A stretch of DNA of 11,149 nucleotides from Candidatus Brocadiaceae bacterium (GCA_030615435.1 JAUWZH010000062.1:1-11149), one strand, 5' to 3'. Numbered from the stretch's first letter, positions 1-8,023 are shown. The notes: a model not told the origin generated them from the sequence alone. Numbers and translations: made by a program.

Positions 1-1122
1 GCCACGGACATCACCGAGCGCAGGCGGGTGGAGGAGGCGCTGCGGGAGTCGGAGGAGCGATACCGCGCCATCTTCGAGCAGGCGGCAGACTCGATTCTGC
101 TCGTTGATGCTGAGAACGGAGAGCTGGTGGAGTTCAACAGCAGGGCTCACGAGAACCTCGGCTATACCCGCGAAGAATTCAAAAAGCTAAAGATACCCGA
201 CATCGAGGTCGTGGAGTCTGCCGATGAAGTCGCTCAGCACGTCAAGAAGATGGCCAGAGAAGGGGGCGATATCTTTGAGACGAAACACAGGACGAAGGAC
301 GGCGAGATACGGGACATTCTCGTAAGCACCAGGGTCATATCCATTGGTGGGAAGGGCTTTGCTCTGGCCATATGGCGCGACGTCACCGAGCGCAGGCGTC
401 TGGAGCAAGAGGCGCGGGAAGCCGAAAGGCTCCGCTCCATTCGCGACCTTGCAGGCGGCGTGGCGCACAACTTCAACAACATTTTGACAGGGATACGTGG
501 CTATGCACATTTTGTCCGGAAGGCGCTCGAAGAAGTAAACGCGCCGCTGGAAGACATTGAGAAGCTGTTTGAGTGCACAGAACGAGCCTCCCACTTGTCT
601 GCATATCTTTATGCCTGGGCGAAGCCCACAGTGGCTCCGCTCCAGGTGGTCACGCTCGACTCGATTGTGGGCGCCCTTGTCGCGAAGTGCCGGCTGGCGC
701 TGCCGGCGAACATCGAACTGGTCGCCAACATTGCTGCGCCAGATACGCATCTCAAAGGGTCGCTCGACAGCTTGCTCAAGGCGCTGTCAAACATTTGTGA
801 CAACGCGGTAGAGGCCATGCCCGAGGGAGGCACATTAACCATCTCGGCAGATACGGTGCGCCGGAATGGCGCCGAAAGAGAGGCCGAGTTTGCTGAGATC
901 GTGATCGCGGATAGCGGCAAGGGGATCCCGGAGGAAGTGCTGCCGAAGATCTTCGACGCGTTCTTCAGCACGAAAGGAACGGTCGGGGTGGGCCTCAGCC
1001 TGACGCTCACACACCGGATCGTTGAAGACCACGGGGGCACGATCGAAGTGCGGAGCACGCCGGGGCAAGGCACAACCTTCCGGGTTTTCCTGCCCACAGT
1101 GCAGCCGGAAGGCGGCGCCTAA
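1..1122 (+). CDS. PAS-domain sensor histidine kinase, 3' part (5' end outside window)
   Basis: The reading frame is open from base 1. Its first nine codons (ATDITERRR) match the end of a PAC motif, so the GTG at 28 is not the true start and at least one more PAS domain lies upstream. Counting from that GTG as residue 1, a PAS/PAC domain covers about 8-124 (ERYRAIFEQAADSILLVD through WRDVTERRRLE). The dimerisation/phospho-acceptor helix is GGVAHNFNNIL with His147. The ATPase domain has an N box (NICDNAVEAMPEGG, 255-268), a G1 box (DSGKGI, 295-300), an F box (KIFDAFFSTK) and a G2 box (GVGLSLT, 320-326). The order is that of soluble NtrB-like kinases: it should autophosphorylate and pass phosphate to a response regulator. 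No transmembrane segment is visible in this part. The residue after the His is Asn, where many relatives have Asp or Glu. No response regulator gene is adjacent; the next gene converges on it. The kinase assignment is certain; the signal and partner are unknown. Confidence 0.95.
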   Translation, partial: ATDITERRRVEEALRESEERYRAIFEQAADSILLVDAENGELVEFNSRAHENLGYTREEFKKLKIPDIEVVESADEVAQHVKKMAREGGDIFETKHRTKDGEIRDILVSTRVISIGGKGFALAIWRDVTERRRLEQEAREAERLRSIRDLAGGVAHNFNNILTGIRGYAHFVRKALEEVNAPLEDIEKLFECTERASHLSAYLYAWAKPTVAPLQVVTLDSIVGALVAKCRLALPANIELVANIAAPDTHLKGSLDSLLKALSNICDNAVEAMPEGGTLTISADTVRRNGAEREAEFAEIVIADSGKGIPEEVLPKIFDAFFSTKGTVGVGLSLTLTHRIVEDHGGTIEVRSTPGQGTTFRVFLPTVQPEGGA

Positions 1123-1174
1123 CCTGTCCTGAACGACATTGGAATTGACAGTGCCTCCCCATGGTCACTGGTTC

Positions 1175-1453
1175 TCAGGTATGCGGGGGCATACCACAGC
1201 CAAGTGCCGTCGCAGAAGGAGGAATCCCTTCCATCGGGGCAAAGGTGAGCACCAATTGAGATGCCATGTCTATGAGCAGTACGTCATATTCGTCCAGTCT
1301 GTTCAGTCTGACCTGTAGCCACTCGCCGTTCCGCTCGCATCTCGCCCTTTGCCCGGTGGCCGTATGGACAGCCTTTGCGGGCGCCGCCGTCTTAATGAGG
1401 ATTTCCACATCCTTGATCGGCACAACGCTGCGGATCACAATGCTCTTTCCCAT
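1175..1453 (-). CDS. Small ORF resembling an orphan C-terminal sugar-hydrolase domain (possible gene remnant)
   Basis: A 92-codon ORF lies 83 bp downstream of the RND permease on the same strand. Residues about 8-62 (from SVVPIKDVEILIK to RLDEYDVLLID) have the strand pattern of the small beta-sandwich domain that closes many multidomain glycoside hydrolases and heparinase-like proteins, ending in a hydrophobic strand after a 'RL-D-Y-D' stretch. This is recognition by pattern only. No catalytic domain precedes it: the same frame reaches a stop (TAG) five codons upstream of the ATG. No clear Shine-Dalgarno sequence precedes the ATG. The last 20 residues look low in constraint and are encoded across a hairpin. 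It could be a remnant of a larger enzyme, a small expressed protein, or chance. No function is assigned. Confidence 0.4.
   Translation of the reverse strand: MGKSIVIRSVVPIKDVEILIKTAAPAKAVHTATGQRARCERNGEWLQVRLNRLDEYDVLLIDMASQLVLTFAPMEGIPPSATALGCGMPPHT
1178..1195. other. Perfect hairpin between converging genes
   Basis: GGTATGC-GGGG-GCATACC gives a perfect 7-bp stem with a four-base loop. It sits between the histidine kinase stop (1122) and the body of the converging small ORF, overlapping the last codons of the latter. No T-rich tract follows on either strand, so it is not a standard intrinsic terminator, although its position would suit a bidirectional transcription end or a 3'-end stabiliser. 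Confidence 0.5.
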
Positions 1454-1536
1454 CTGATTGGTCGTCTAATTCACAAGAAAGACCGCTAGGCTCGTTTGCT
1501 TTGTGCGCGTGACGAGTTCCACCGAGGACGGACAGT

Positions 1537-4500
1537 TCAGCTCCCAGCCAGCCGCGTGCCTCTCAGACCGAGCAGACCCGCCACTCGATTGAGAGTCACG
1601 TAGAGCACGGGCACTACCACCAGCGTCAGCACCGTTGCGAACGCCAGCCCGAATATGACCGCTACGGCCATCCCGCGCCACCAATCGCTGGACTGACTGC
1701 GCGTGGCCCATGCCATCGCATGGAAGTCGTAGCTCACACCGGTGGCCATCGGTATGAGGCCCAGGATCGTCGTCGCGGCCGTGAGCAGCACGGGGCGAAA
1801 TCGCGTCTTGCCGGCCTGTAGGACGGCCTCTACCAGTGCCAGCCCGCGCTTCTGGAGCTGTCGCGTATAGTCCAACAGAACGATGGCGTTGTTGACTACA
1901 ACGCCGGCCAGGCTGATCACCCCAATGCCGGTCATGATAATGCTGAACGGCAACCTGCAGATCAGCAGGCCTGTCAACACCCCCACCATGGAAAGGATGA
2001 CGGTCGTCATAATGATAAGCGGCACCAGCAGGGAGTTGAACTGGGTCACAAGGATCATGAGCATCAGAAGCAGCGCGATGACGAAGGCTTTGCTCAAGAA
2101 AGCCTGTGCCTTCTCCTGTTCCTCCATCTCACCGGCGTAGCGGATCGTGTACCCTTGCTTGAGCTCCAAGTCGCTGAGCCGGCTCTGAACGTCCTTCAAC
2201 ACCGCCGTGCCAAGTCGGCCTTCAGCGTCCCCGGTGAGTGTAACTACGCGATCCTGGCCGATGCGCGTGACGGTGCCCAGTCCTCCGATGTACTCGAAAT
2301 CCCCCAAAGAACTCAGGGGCACTGGTCTGCCGATTACGTTAGGAACCTGCAGGCGCAGCAAGTCATCGATCCTTGTGCGCTGGCGCAGAGGCAGGCGCAC
2401 CGTGATATCGTGCTCGTCGTTGAACTCGCGGTAGGTGCCGACCTTTGTCCCGTAGATAGCCGTTTTGAGGAATGTTCCTATGCCCCTCGGGTCGACCCCG
2501 AGCAGTCTGGCTCGGCGGCGGGCCACCGTGAACGCAAGCTCGGGTTTCGTGGCCTCCAGGTCGCTGCGCAAGTTGACCAGGCCCGGCACCCCGGAGATCA
2601 TTCGCTTGATCCTTTCGCTGATCTCTTGGAGCTCCTGGAAATCTTCACCGATGATCCGTATCGTCACCGGAGCTCCTGTGGGAGGGACGTGCTCTTCGCT
2701 GGCAACTTTGATTTCCGCGCCGACGATGTCCGCCAGATCCCGGCGCACCGAAGCCACGACGTCGGCTGACGGGCGCCTGCGCCCTTCGAAGTCGTAGAAG
2801 ACCAGCGTCACTTCCCCGACGTGTGGGCCTCCTCCTCCGCCGGTGAAGAAGGCGCCGCCGCCCGTGCCCACGTTTGTCACGACGTGCTCCAGCTCTGCGC
2901 GGTACTTCTCCACACGCTCCTCGACGACCCCGGCCAGATGGTCGGACTGACGTATGTTCGTACCCTGCGGGCTGCGGATGTTGACCATGGCTCGGTCAGG
3001 ATCGCTTCGGGGAAAGAACTCCACCCCGCGGCCCCAGGCGAAGTAGGCGATGGCAAGCGCGCCCAGAAGCAGCACGGCCAGGGAGAGCGTAACGAACCAG
3101 TAGCTGATCGCCACCGCCAGAACCCGCCCGTAGAGCCGCAGGAGCGCGCTTTCTTGCTTGCGCTTGCGTGCCGCCCCGCGTGCGCCGCCGACGACCGAGC
3201 AGATGGTCGGGTTGATCACGAGCGCAACGAACAAGGAGCTCGAGAGCGTTATGATCAGCGTAATGGGCAGGTACTTCATGAAGTCGCCTATGATTCCGGG
3301 CCAGAAAAGCATCGGTGAGAACGCCGCCACCGTGGTTGCCGTCGAGGCCATCACAGGCCAGGCAACCTCCGCCGTGCCTTTCATGGCGGCCTCGACCCTG
3401 TCATACCCGAGCTGGATGTGTCGGTAAATGTTCTCGACAATCACGATCGCATTGTCCACCAACATGCCAAGCGAAAGGACCAAGCTGAACAACACAATCA
3501 TGTTCAGCGTGTAGCCGAGTGCCTGGATCAGGGCGAAGCTGATCAACATGCTGAACGGAATGGCCATTGCCACCACCACACTGGTGCGCAATCCCAGGAA
3601 CAGGGCCAGCACCACCAGCACCAGGATCAGGCCGGAGATTATGTTGTTCTCCAGGTCACTGACCATGAGCCGGATGTAATCGGATACGTCGGCGATGACT
3701 GCGAAGGTGAGTCCCTCGGGGGCCCGGGCCTGGGCTTCGTCCACGATGGCCCTGACCTGATCGGAAATGTCAATTACGTTCGCACCGACGCGCTTTTTCA
3801 CGGCCACAGTAACGCTGTCACAGCCGTCGAGCCGGGAGTAGCTGCTCCTGTCCTTGAAGGTATCGTTCACCTGCGCGACATCGGTGAGGTAAATAGCCTC
3901 GCCGCCGCGCGTGGTGAGCATCAGGTCGCTGAGCTCCGCCGGATCTACGAACTCCGAGGGTAGACGCACGTTGAACTTCGTGCCTTCGGTTTCCAGACTG
4001 CCAGCGGAGAGATTGAGGTTCTCACTTGGAATTAGGGCCAGGATCTCAGGAAGCGTCAGTCCATAGGCCGCGACGCGGTCAGCATCGATCTCCACTCGGA
4101 CCTCGCGCTCCAGTGTCCCCCTCACTTCCGCGTCCAGCACACCGTCAACGGCCTCGATCTCTTCCTCCAAGTTGTCAGCGATCACCTTCATCCGCACGGG
4201 GGAGATATTGCCGCTGATATTGATGGACATGATGGGGAATTCGGCGATATTGATCTCTTTTACAAAGGGCTCTTCGGCATCATCGGGAAGTCCAGGTGTG
4301 GCCAAGTCAACCTGGTCGCGTACATACTGCAGCGCGTCCTCTATGATGACCTCCGGTTCGAACTCACAAATGATTGTGGAGACGCTCTCAGCGCTGCGCG
4401 AGGTGATCTCTTTCAGTCCTTTCAGACCGGAGAGTTCCGCCTCAATCTTCATCGTCACCGACGTCTCGATGTCCTCAGGCGAAACCCCGGGGTAAACCGT

Positions 4501-4644
4501 GGTGACCACGATGTAGGGCACAGGCACGTCTGGTTGGGCTTCCCGCGGCAAAGTCCTGTAGCTGTACGCGCCGGCGAACACGATGAGCACAATGAGAACA
4601 CTCACCGTGATGCGGTTCTTGATGGCCGCGTTTGTTATGATCAT
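1537..4644 (-). CDS. RND efflux permease (AcrB/AcrD/AcrF superfamily)
   Basis: At 1035 residues it has the normal length for an inner-membrane RND pump. In a tripartite complex it would move substrates from periplasm or inner membrane to the TolC channel using proton influx. The first helix is at about 11-29, followed by the usual LPREAQPDV motif (32-40) and a porter domain with PGVSPEDIE (52-60). Helices cluster at about 335-480, with a second half beginning at about 512 and helices at 853-1017. Helix 4 carries GMLVDNAIVIVENI (393-406): Asp397 matches AcrB Asp407, but Asn398 replaces Asp408. Helix 10 carries GVVVNNAIVLLDY (914-926), with no Lys at the AcrB Lys940 position. A glycine-rich loop (593-606) lies in the porter domain. 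Its ATG overlaps the adaptor stop as ATGA, and AAGGA precedes it by 7 bases, so it is probably translationally coupled. The substrate cannot be predicted; drug-type (HAE-like) is likelier than heavy metal because of the motif set. Confidence 0.96.
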   Translation of the reverse strand: MIITNAAIKNRITVSVLIVLIVFAGAYSYRTLPREAQPDVPVPYIVVTTVYPGVSPEDIETSVTMKIEAELSGLKGLKEITSRSAESVSTIICEFEPEVIIEDALQYVRDQVDLATPGLPDDAEEPFVKEINIAEFPIMSINISGNISPVRMKVIADNLEEEIEAVDGVLDAEVRGTLEREVRVEIDADRVAAYGLTLPEILALIPSENLNLSAGSLETEGTKFNVRLPSEFVDPAELSDLMLTTRGGEAIYLTDVAQVNDTFKDRSSYSRLDGCDSVTVAVKKRVGANVIDISDQVRAIVDEAQARAPEGLTFAVIADVSDYIRLMVSDLENNIISGLILVLVVLALFLGLRTSVVVAMAIPFSMLISFALIQALGYTLNMIVLFSLVLSLGMLVDNAIVIVENIYRHIQLGYDRVEAAMKGTAEVAWPVMASTATTVAAFSPMLFWPGIIGDFMKYLPITLIITLSSSLFVALVINPTICSVVGGARGAARKRKQESALLRLYGRVLAVAISYWFVTLSLAVLLLGALAIAYFAWGRGVEFFPRSDPDRAMVNIRSPQGTNIRQSDHLAGVVEERVEKYRAELEHVVTNVGTGGGAFFTGGGGGPHVGEVTLVFYDFEGRRRPSADVVASVRRDLADIVGAEIKVASEEHVPPTGAPVTIRIIGEDFQELQEISERIKRMISGVPGLVNLRSDLEATKPELAFTVARRRARLLGVDPRGIGTFLKTAIYGTKVGTYREFNDEHDITVRLPLRQRTRIDDLLRLQVPNVIGRPVPLSSLGDFEYIGGLGTVTRIGQDRVVTLTGDAEGRLGTAVLKDVQSRLSDLELKQGYTIRYAGEMEEQEKAQAFLSKAFVIALLLMLMILVTQFNSLLVPLIIMTTVILSMVGVLTGLLICRLPFSIIMTGIGVISLAGVVVNNAIVLLDYTRQLQKRGLALVEAVLQAGKTRFRPVLLTAATTILGLIPMATGVSYDFHAMAWATRSQSSDWWRGMAVAVIFGLAFATVLTLVVVPVLYVTLNRVAGLLGLRGTRLAGS

Positions 4645-5747
4645 TCCTTCGTCCTTTGAGCGGCTTGCCCGGGCTGATTGGCGACGACCTTGACGTGCTG
4701 GCCCGGGCCGACCAGGCGATGCCCGGCGACGATAAGACGGTCCCCTTCGGAGAGACCGCGCGTCACCTGCACCAGCTCCCCTCGGGTGAGCCCGAGCTCT
4801 ACGGTCCGGCGCTGGGCCGCTTCGCCTTCCACAACGTAGACTGCGTGGCCGGACTCCAGCGGGATCACTGCCGCGAGCGGGATCATGATCGCCTCTTTCA
4901 GAATGCGACGCGTGAGCCGCGTCTTGACGATTTGCCCGCTGCGCAACACTCGCGGATTGTTCACCACTGTGATCTCCATGCGGGTCGCATGCGTCTGCCT
5001 GCTGGCCAGCTCGCTGATGAAGGTGATCGTGCCAAGGATTGTGCTGGGGACGTTCATCTCTATCTGCACTTCGGCCTCAGCGCCGGTTCGGAAGAAGCTC
5101 ACGTCCTTCTCCGGCACCTGCACCACAACCTTGACGGTCTCCACGTCCACAATTTCGGCCACAACCGTGCCCTCGCGGACGTACTCGCCTTTCTCCACCA
5201 ACATGCCGTTGAGGACGCCGTCAATGGGGGACAATATCGTTGCGCGCTCCAGGCGGGCCTCCTCCCAGGCGAGGTCGGCCTCCGCCATTGCCATGGATGT
5301 GGCCGCCCGGTCCCTTTGATCTACGGTCACTGCCCCGCGCTCCGACAACTTGAAGAGCCTGTCGTACTGCTTACGTGCGTAATCTACATCGGCGGCTGCG
5401 CGGTCACGACTGGCCTGGAGCAGCTCCGCATTCAAGTATGCGATCGGCTCACCTGCCCGAACAGCCTCGCCCTCTTCTGAGGCAATGCGTTCGATCCGGC
5501 CCGCCACCTCGGCGGACACCCGCACGATCCGGTTCGGCTCCACCGTTGCGGGTAGTTCCAGCAGGTCGTTCACCTCCGGCTCAGCGCGTACGGCCTCCAC
5601 ACGCACGTTGACCGGCGGCGGCTCTGGGATTGGCGGCTTCTGCTGGCGAGCGCGTGCGGTTGCCCTAACAGCCGCCGCTGTCAACACCCCCACGCCCGCG
5701 GCTGCGAACAGCACCAGAACCGCCGATATCAGTATCTTCTTCAACAT
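4641..5747 (-). CDS. Periplasmic adaptor (membrane fusion) subunit, HlyD/AcrA family
   Basis: This 368-residue protein would bridge the RND permease and the TolC-like channel in the periplasm. It begins MLKKILISAVLVLF, with a hydrophobic N-terminal segment (about 5-27) acting as a signal or anchor, then a proline-rich linker (38-45). The first lipoyl half-motif is VSAEVAGRIERI (77-88) with GEAVRAGEPIAYL (93-105). A charged alpha-helical hairpin follows (about 107-168), then the second lipoyl half-motif, LSPIDGVLNGMLVEKGEYV (172-190). The beta-barrel and membrane-proximal domain (about 201-355) include VPEKDVSFFRTGAEAEV and a terminal GLSEGDRLIVAG strand. No lipobox cysteine is present, so anchoring is not by lipid. 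The ATG follows GGAAAGGG by 6 bases. The gene starts 68 bp after the tolC-like stop and ends inside the permease start (ATGA). Family assignment is secure. Confidence 0.95.
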   Translation of the reverse strand: MLKKILISAVLVLFAAAGVGVLTAAAVRATARARQQKPPIPEPPPVNVRVEAVRAEPEVNDLLELPATVEPNRIVRVSAEVAGRIERIASEEGEAVRAGEPIAYLNAELLQASRDRAAADVDYARKQYDRLFKLSERGAVTVDQRDRAATSMAMAEADLAWEEARLERATILSPIDGVLNGMLVEKGEYVREGTVVAEIVDVETVKVVVQVPEKDVSFFRTGAEAEVQIEMNVPSTILGTITFISELASRQTHATRMEITVVNNPRVLRSGQIVKTRLTRRILKEAIMIPLAAVIPLESGHAVYVVEGEAAQRRTVELGLTRGELVQVTRGLSEGDRLIVAGHRLVGPGQHVKVVANQPGQAAQRTKE

Positions 5748-5815
5748 CGCAAACCCTTTCCGAGGTGGTACATCCAGTCCATGCAGTCAACGTCGGGATC
5801 TTCGTGCTACGGGTC

Positions 5816-7312
5816 CTAAGGGACCGGCAGACCTCCCGACGGGCCGAGGGAAGCCGGAAGCCATTTAGGCCGCCCGGGCGCCGGCGCTTCCTCCGCGGCC
5901 TTTGGGGGGGTCAGCAGCCCCATGGCCCTCTGCAGATCCAGACGCGCCATCGTGTGATCATAGAGGGCCTGGTAATAAAGGCCCTTGGCAAGCACCAGCG
6001 CCGCCCGCGTGTCGATGACCTCGAGGTCCGTGCGCACACCCGCCTCATTGCCGATCTCTGCGAGTTCCAGGGCCAGCTCGGCCCTCTCCTGATTGAGCCG
6101 CTGCGTCTCGACCAACTCCTGTGAGTCTGCAAGGTCCAGGAGTGCCTCGTGCACCTCCAGGAGCAGGCGCTGGATGGTGTCCTCCAGCCTGATCTCACGC
6201 TGCCGGATCTGCGCGCGTTGCTGAATCATCCGCCCGCGGGTTCTCAGCCCGTCGAAGACCGGCCAATTGAGCGATACCCCCGCTGTCCAGAGGTCACCCC
6301 AGCGGCTCTTGCCGGTTCTGGGGTGCGGCTGGCTCCAAAGGTTGCTGAAGAAGGCTTCCACTTTCGGCAGGTAGCCGCTTCTGACGACCTTCAGCACCTC
6401 GTCCTGAAGTCGCCGGTCCAATTCCGCCTGGTAGAGGTCCGGCCGGTTCAGACTCGCGATCTCGACCGCCTCCTCATAGCTGATCTCCAGCGGCCGATAG
6501 TCCAGCGGCTCGGTGGGCTCGGCCTCGCTGCGCTGAGAAATCCCCATGGCTCGGTAGAGTCGTGCCCGGGACAGGCTGATGCGGTTGCGCTGCTGGATCG
6601 TGGCCGTGCGGAAGTTGGCCACCTCCACCCGGGCCCTGAGCCGGTCGAACTCGGTGGCAAAGCCCTGCTCGAGCTTGGCCTCCACGTCCTTGAGCTGACG
6701 CTCAGCCGATTCCAGGGCGGCTTTCTGCACCTCGAACAGCTCCTTGGCCAGGCGGTAGTCCCAGTACTTGGACGCTACGTCGTGGACCACCGATTCCACC
6801 TCTTCTCTCACACGCTCGTCCGCCATGTAGGAGAACAGCCTGGCGCCGCGCAGCCCCGCACCGACCACTCCACCCTTATACAGCGGCTGGGTCACCGTCA
6901 GGCTGCCCGAGTAGGTGCTTAGCATGCCGTGGCCCAGCCCGGGCGGGCTTTCCGTGATGGTGTAGCCGGCTGCTGCGTCCAGCTGTGGCAGCGCTTCCGA
7001 GTAGGCCTCGAAGATGCGGCCCTGGCCTTTCGCCCTCTCTTCGATGATCTCTCTGAGGCCGGGGTTGTAAGCCTTGACCACGGCCAATTCGATTGCCTGC
7101 GTCAGCGAAAGATCACCTCCTACGCGCGGCAGCTCATCCTTCTGAGCACGCCCTTCCCGCCATCGTCTGTAAGTGCCCCGGTGAATCCTGTCGATTTCGC
7201 CGTAGACCTCCTCGCGCGTCGGCATGCACCCAAAGAGCCCACACAGAACGCCGACCAGCGCTGCAACCGTCACTGCGACCTGATACTTTGCTTCTCTATG
7301 GCTGCCGTTCAT
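5816..7312 (-). CDS. TolC-family outer-membrane efflux lipoprotein
   Basis: The frame is open further upstream, but the start is best placed at the ATG at 7312, giving 498 residues. That codon overlaps the tetR stop as ATGA, is preceded by a strong Shine-Dalgarno sequence, and begins a lipoprotein signal: a short charged start, a hydrophobic run (about 12-28) and the lipobox LFGC with Cys29. The additional upstream in-frame sequence is out-of-frame tetR and reads as nonsense. The mature part has two repeated outer-membrane efflux domains. The first starts at LTQAIELAVVKAYNPGLREI, with a membrane-strand region YTITESPPGLGHG; the second contains YEEAVEIASLNRPDLYQAELD and ends in the long helix LEVIDTRAALVLAKGLYYQALYD. 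This is the trimeric exit duct of the pump. A proline-rich C-terminal tail (after KAAEEAPAPGRP) is probably flexible. Confidence 0.93.
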   Translation of the reverse strand: MNGSHREAKYQVAVTVAALVGVLCGLFGCMPTREEVYGEIDRIHRGTYRRWREGRAQKDELPRVGGDLSLTQAIELAVVKAYNPGLREIIEERAKGQGRIFEAYSEALPQLDAAAGYTITESPPGLGHGMLSTYSGSLTVTQPLYKGGVVGAGLRGARLFSYMADERVREEVESVVHDVASKYWDYRLAKELFEVQKAALESAERQLKDVEAKLEQGFATEFDRLRARVEVANFRTATIQQRNRISLSRARLYRAMGISQRSEAEPTEPLDYRPLEISYEEAVEIASLNRPDLYQAELDRRLQDEVLKVVRSGYLPKVEAFFSNLWSQPHPRTGKSRWGDLWTAGVSLNWPVFDGLRTRGRMIQQRAQIRQREIRLEDTIQRLLLEVHEALLDLADSQELVETQRLNQERAELALELAEIGNEAGVRTDLEVIDTRAALVLAKGLYYQALYDHTMARLDLQRAMGLLTPPKAAEEAPAPGRPKWLPASLGPSGGLPVP

Positions 7313-7935
7313 CTCGCCGGGCCCTCCTTTAAGATGCCCCGCAGCACCAACTCCTCGATCTGCCTGGGCGTGGTATCGTCCAGCCTCCGCTTGCCCGTCA
7401 CGATCGAGTCCTTGATCACTGCCCCTGTGGCCCCCTCGAGGACCAGCGCCATCAGCCGGGGGTTGACATCGCGAAAGACTCCTCCCTTGATACCCTCCGT
7501 GATGACGCACTCAATCCCCTGCAGATAGTCCTTGAACATCTCGACACACTTCGGGGACATCAGTTGAGGCTGCTCCGAGCTTTCGCCGCTTATCGCGTGG
7601 CTGAGTATCCGGAAGAACCGCTCGTGCTCCTGGAAGAAGCGTATCTTTGCGTGGATGAGTGCCCGGACCTTGCCTTCGGCCCCTCCGCAACCGTCGATGC
7701 TCTGCTGGACCTGAGCGATGTACTCGCGCATGCGCATCTCGATCAGCTCTTGGTAGATCGCCTCCTTGCTCTCAAAGAAGTTGTAGAGCGACCCGACGGC
7801 GAACTCGGCTCGGTCGGCAATCTCCTGAACCGTTGGCCGACCGTATTCCTTTTCAGCGAAAACGGCTTCCGCCGCCAGCAGCACTTCCAGGCGATGTCGC
7901 TCTCGCTCCCTCTCTTTTCGGGATGGACTATCCAT
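7309..7935 (-). CDS. TetR/AcrR-family transcriptional repressor of the efflux operon
   Basis: From the ATG at 7935 the protein has 208 residues, the usual TetR length. A TTG at 7959 would add eight residues but has no better ribosome site. The N-terminal DNA-binding domain starts after a charged RKERERERHR stretch. Helix 1 is LEVLLAAEAVFAEKEYGRPT, and the helix-turn-helix is TVQEIADRAEFAVGSLYNFF (35-54) followed by SKEAIYQEL. This matches the family signature, including the Y-x-F-F and K-E-A residues. The remainder (about 65-208) is helical and variable, as expected for a ligand-binding and dimer domain; RFFRILSHAI and LMALVLEGATGAVI match the general pattern. As the first gene of a pump operon it most likely represses its own promoter and is released by a pump substrate. 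Ligand and operator are inferred, not seen. Confidence 0.93.
   Translation of the reverse strand: MDSPSRKERERERHRLEVLLAAEAVFAEKEYGRPTVQEIADRAEFAVGSLYNFFESKEAIYQELIEMRMREYIAQVQQSIDGCGGAEGKVRALIHAKIRFFQEHERFFRILSHAISGESSEQPQLMSPKCVEMFKDYLQGIECVITEGIKGGVFRDVNPRLMALVLEGATGAVIKDSIVTGKRRLDDTTPRQIEELVLRGILKEGPAR
7322..7330 (-). promoter_or_regulatory. Strong Shine-Dalgarno of the tolC-like gene inside tetR
   Basis: AAAGGAGGG is read on the minus strand and is separated by 9 bases from the ATG at 7312. It lies within the last codons of tetR (Lys-Glu-Gly), and the two genes overlap as ATGA. This site decides the choice of the 7312 start over the longer open frame. Confidence 0.8.
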
Positions 7936-7954
7936 GCTCCCGGCTCCAGGCTCC
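7936..7954 (-). promoter_or_regulatory. Triple GGAGC ribosome-binding region of tetR
   Basis: On the minus strand the motif GGAGC occurs three times at exact 7-base steps immediately before the ATG at 7935 (7954-7950, 7947-7943, 7940-7936). The middle copy has GGAG 8 bases from the ATG and is the likely Shine-Dalgarno. The copies closer and further are off-register. It supports 7935 as the start. Confidence 0.5.
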
Positions 7955-7970
7955 CGCAAATATGGGCAAA

Positions 7971-7988
7971 AGGTCAGAATCTGAACCT
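7971..7988. promoter_or_regulatory. Candidate TetR operator (inverted repeat at the transcription start)
   Basis: The plus-strand sequence AGGTCAGAATCTGAACCT has a perfect inner palindrome TCAGA-A-TCTGA (7974-7984), extended by AGGT/ACCT arms that are out of register by one extra base. It begins about seven bases downstream of the predicted -10 box, over the expected transcription start of tetR, where a repressor would block initiation or escape. TetR-family operators are commonly imperfect palindromes of this size near the promoter. That this one is bound by the adjacent TetR is inference. Confidence 0.5.
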
Positions 7989-7994
7989 GTATTC

Positions 7995-8023
7995 ATTATT
8001 GCCAACGCATGTTCATTTGTCAA
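7995..8023 (-). promoter_or_regulatory. Sigma-70-type promoter of the efflux operon
   Basis: On the minus strand TTGACA (8023-8018, perfect -35) is followed after exactly 17 bases by AATAAT (8000-7995, five of six -10 matches). It points into tetR, giving a leader of about 50 bases. No other promoter of similar quality was seen between here and the permease gene, so all four efflux genes probably depend on it. Confidence 0.7.

Noticed and set aside
1145..1173. Plus-strand promoter with TTGACA at 1145-1150
   Set aside because: The position 17 bases downstream reads CTGGTT, which is not a -10 box, and no plus-strand gene follows.
4656..5480. Plus-strand ORF of 274 codons
   Set aside because: It is antisense to the adaptor gene, which has clear lipoyl and hairpin domains; no recognisable motif occurs in this frame.
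7312..7510. Extended N-terminus of the TolC-like protein
   Set aside because: These 66 codons are out-of-frame tetR sequence; the lipoprotein signal and Shine-Dalgarno put the start at 7312.
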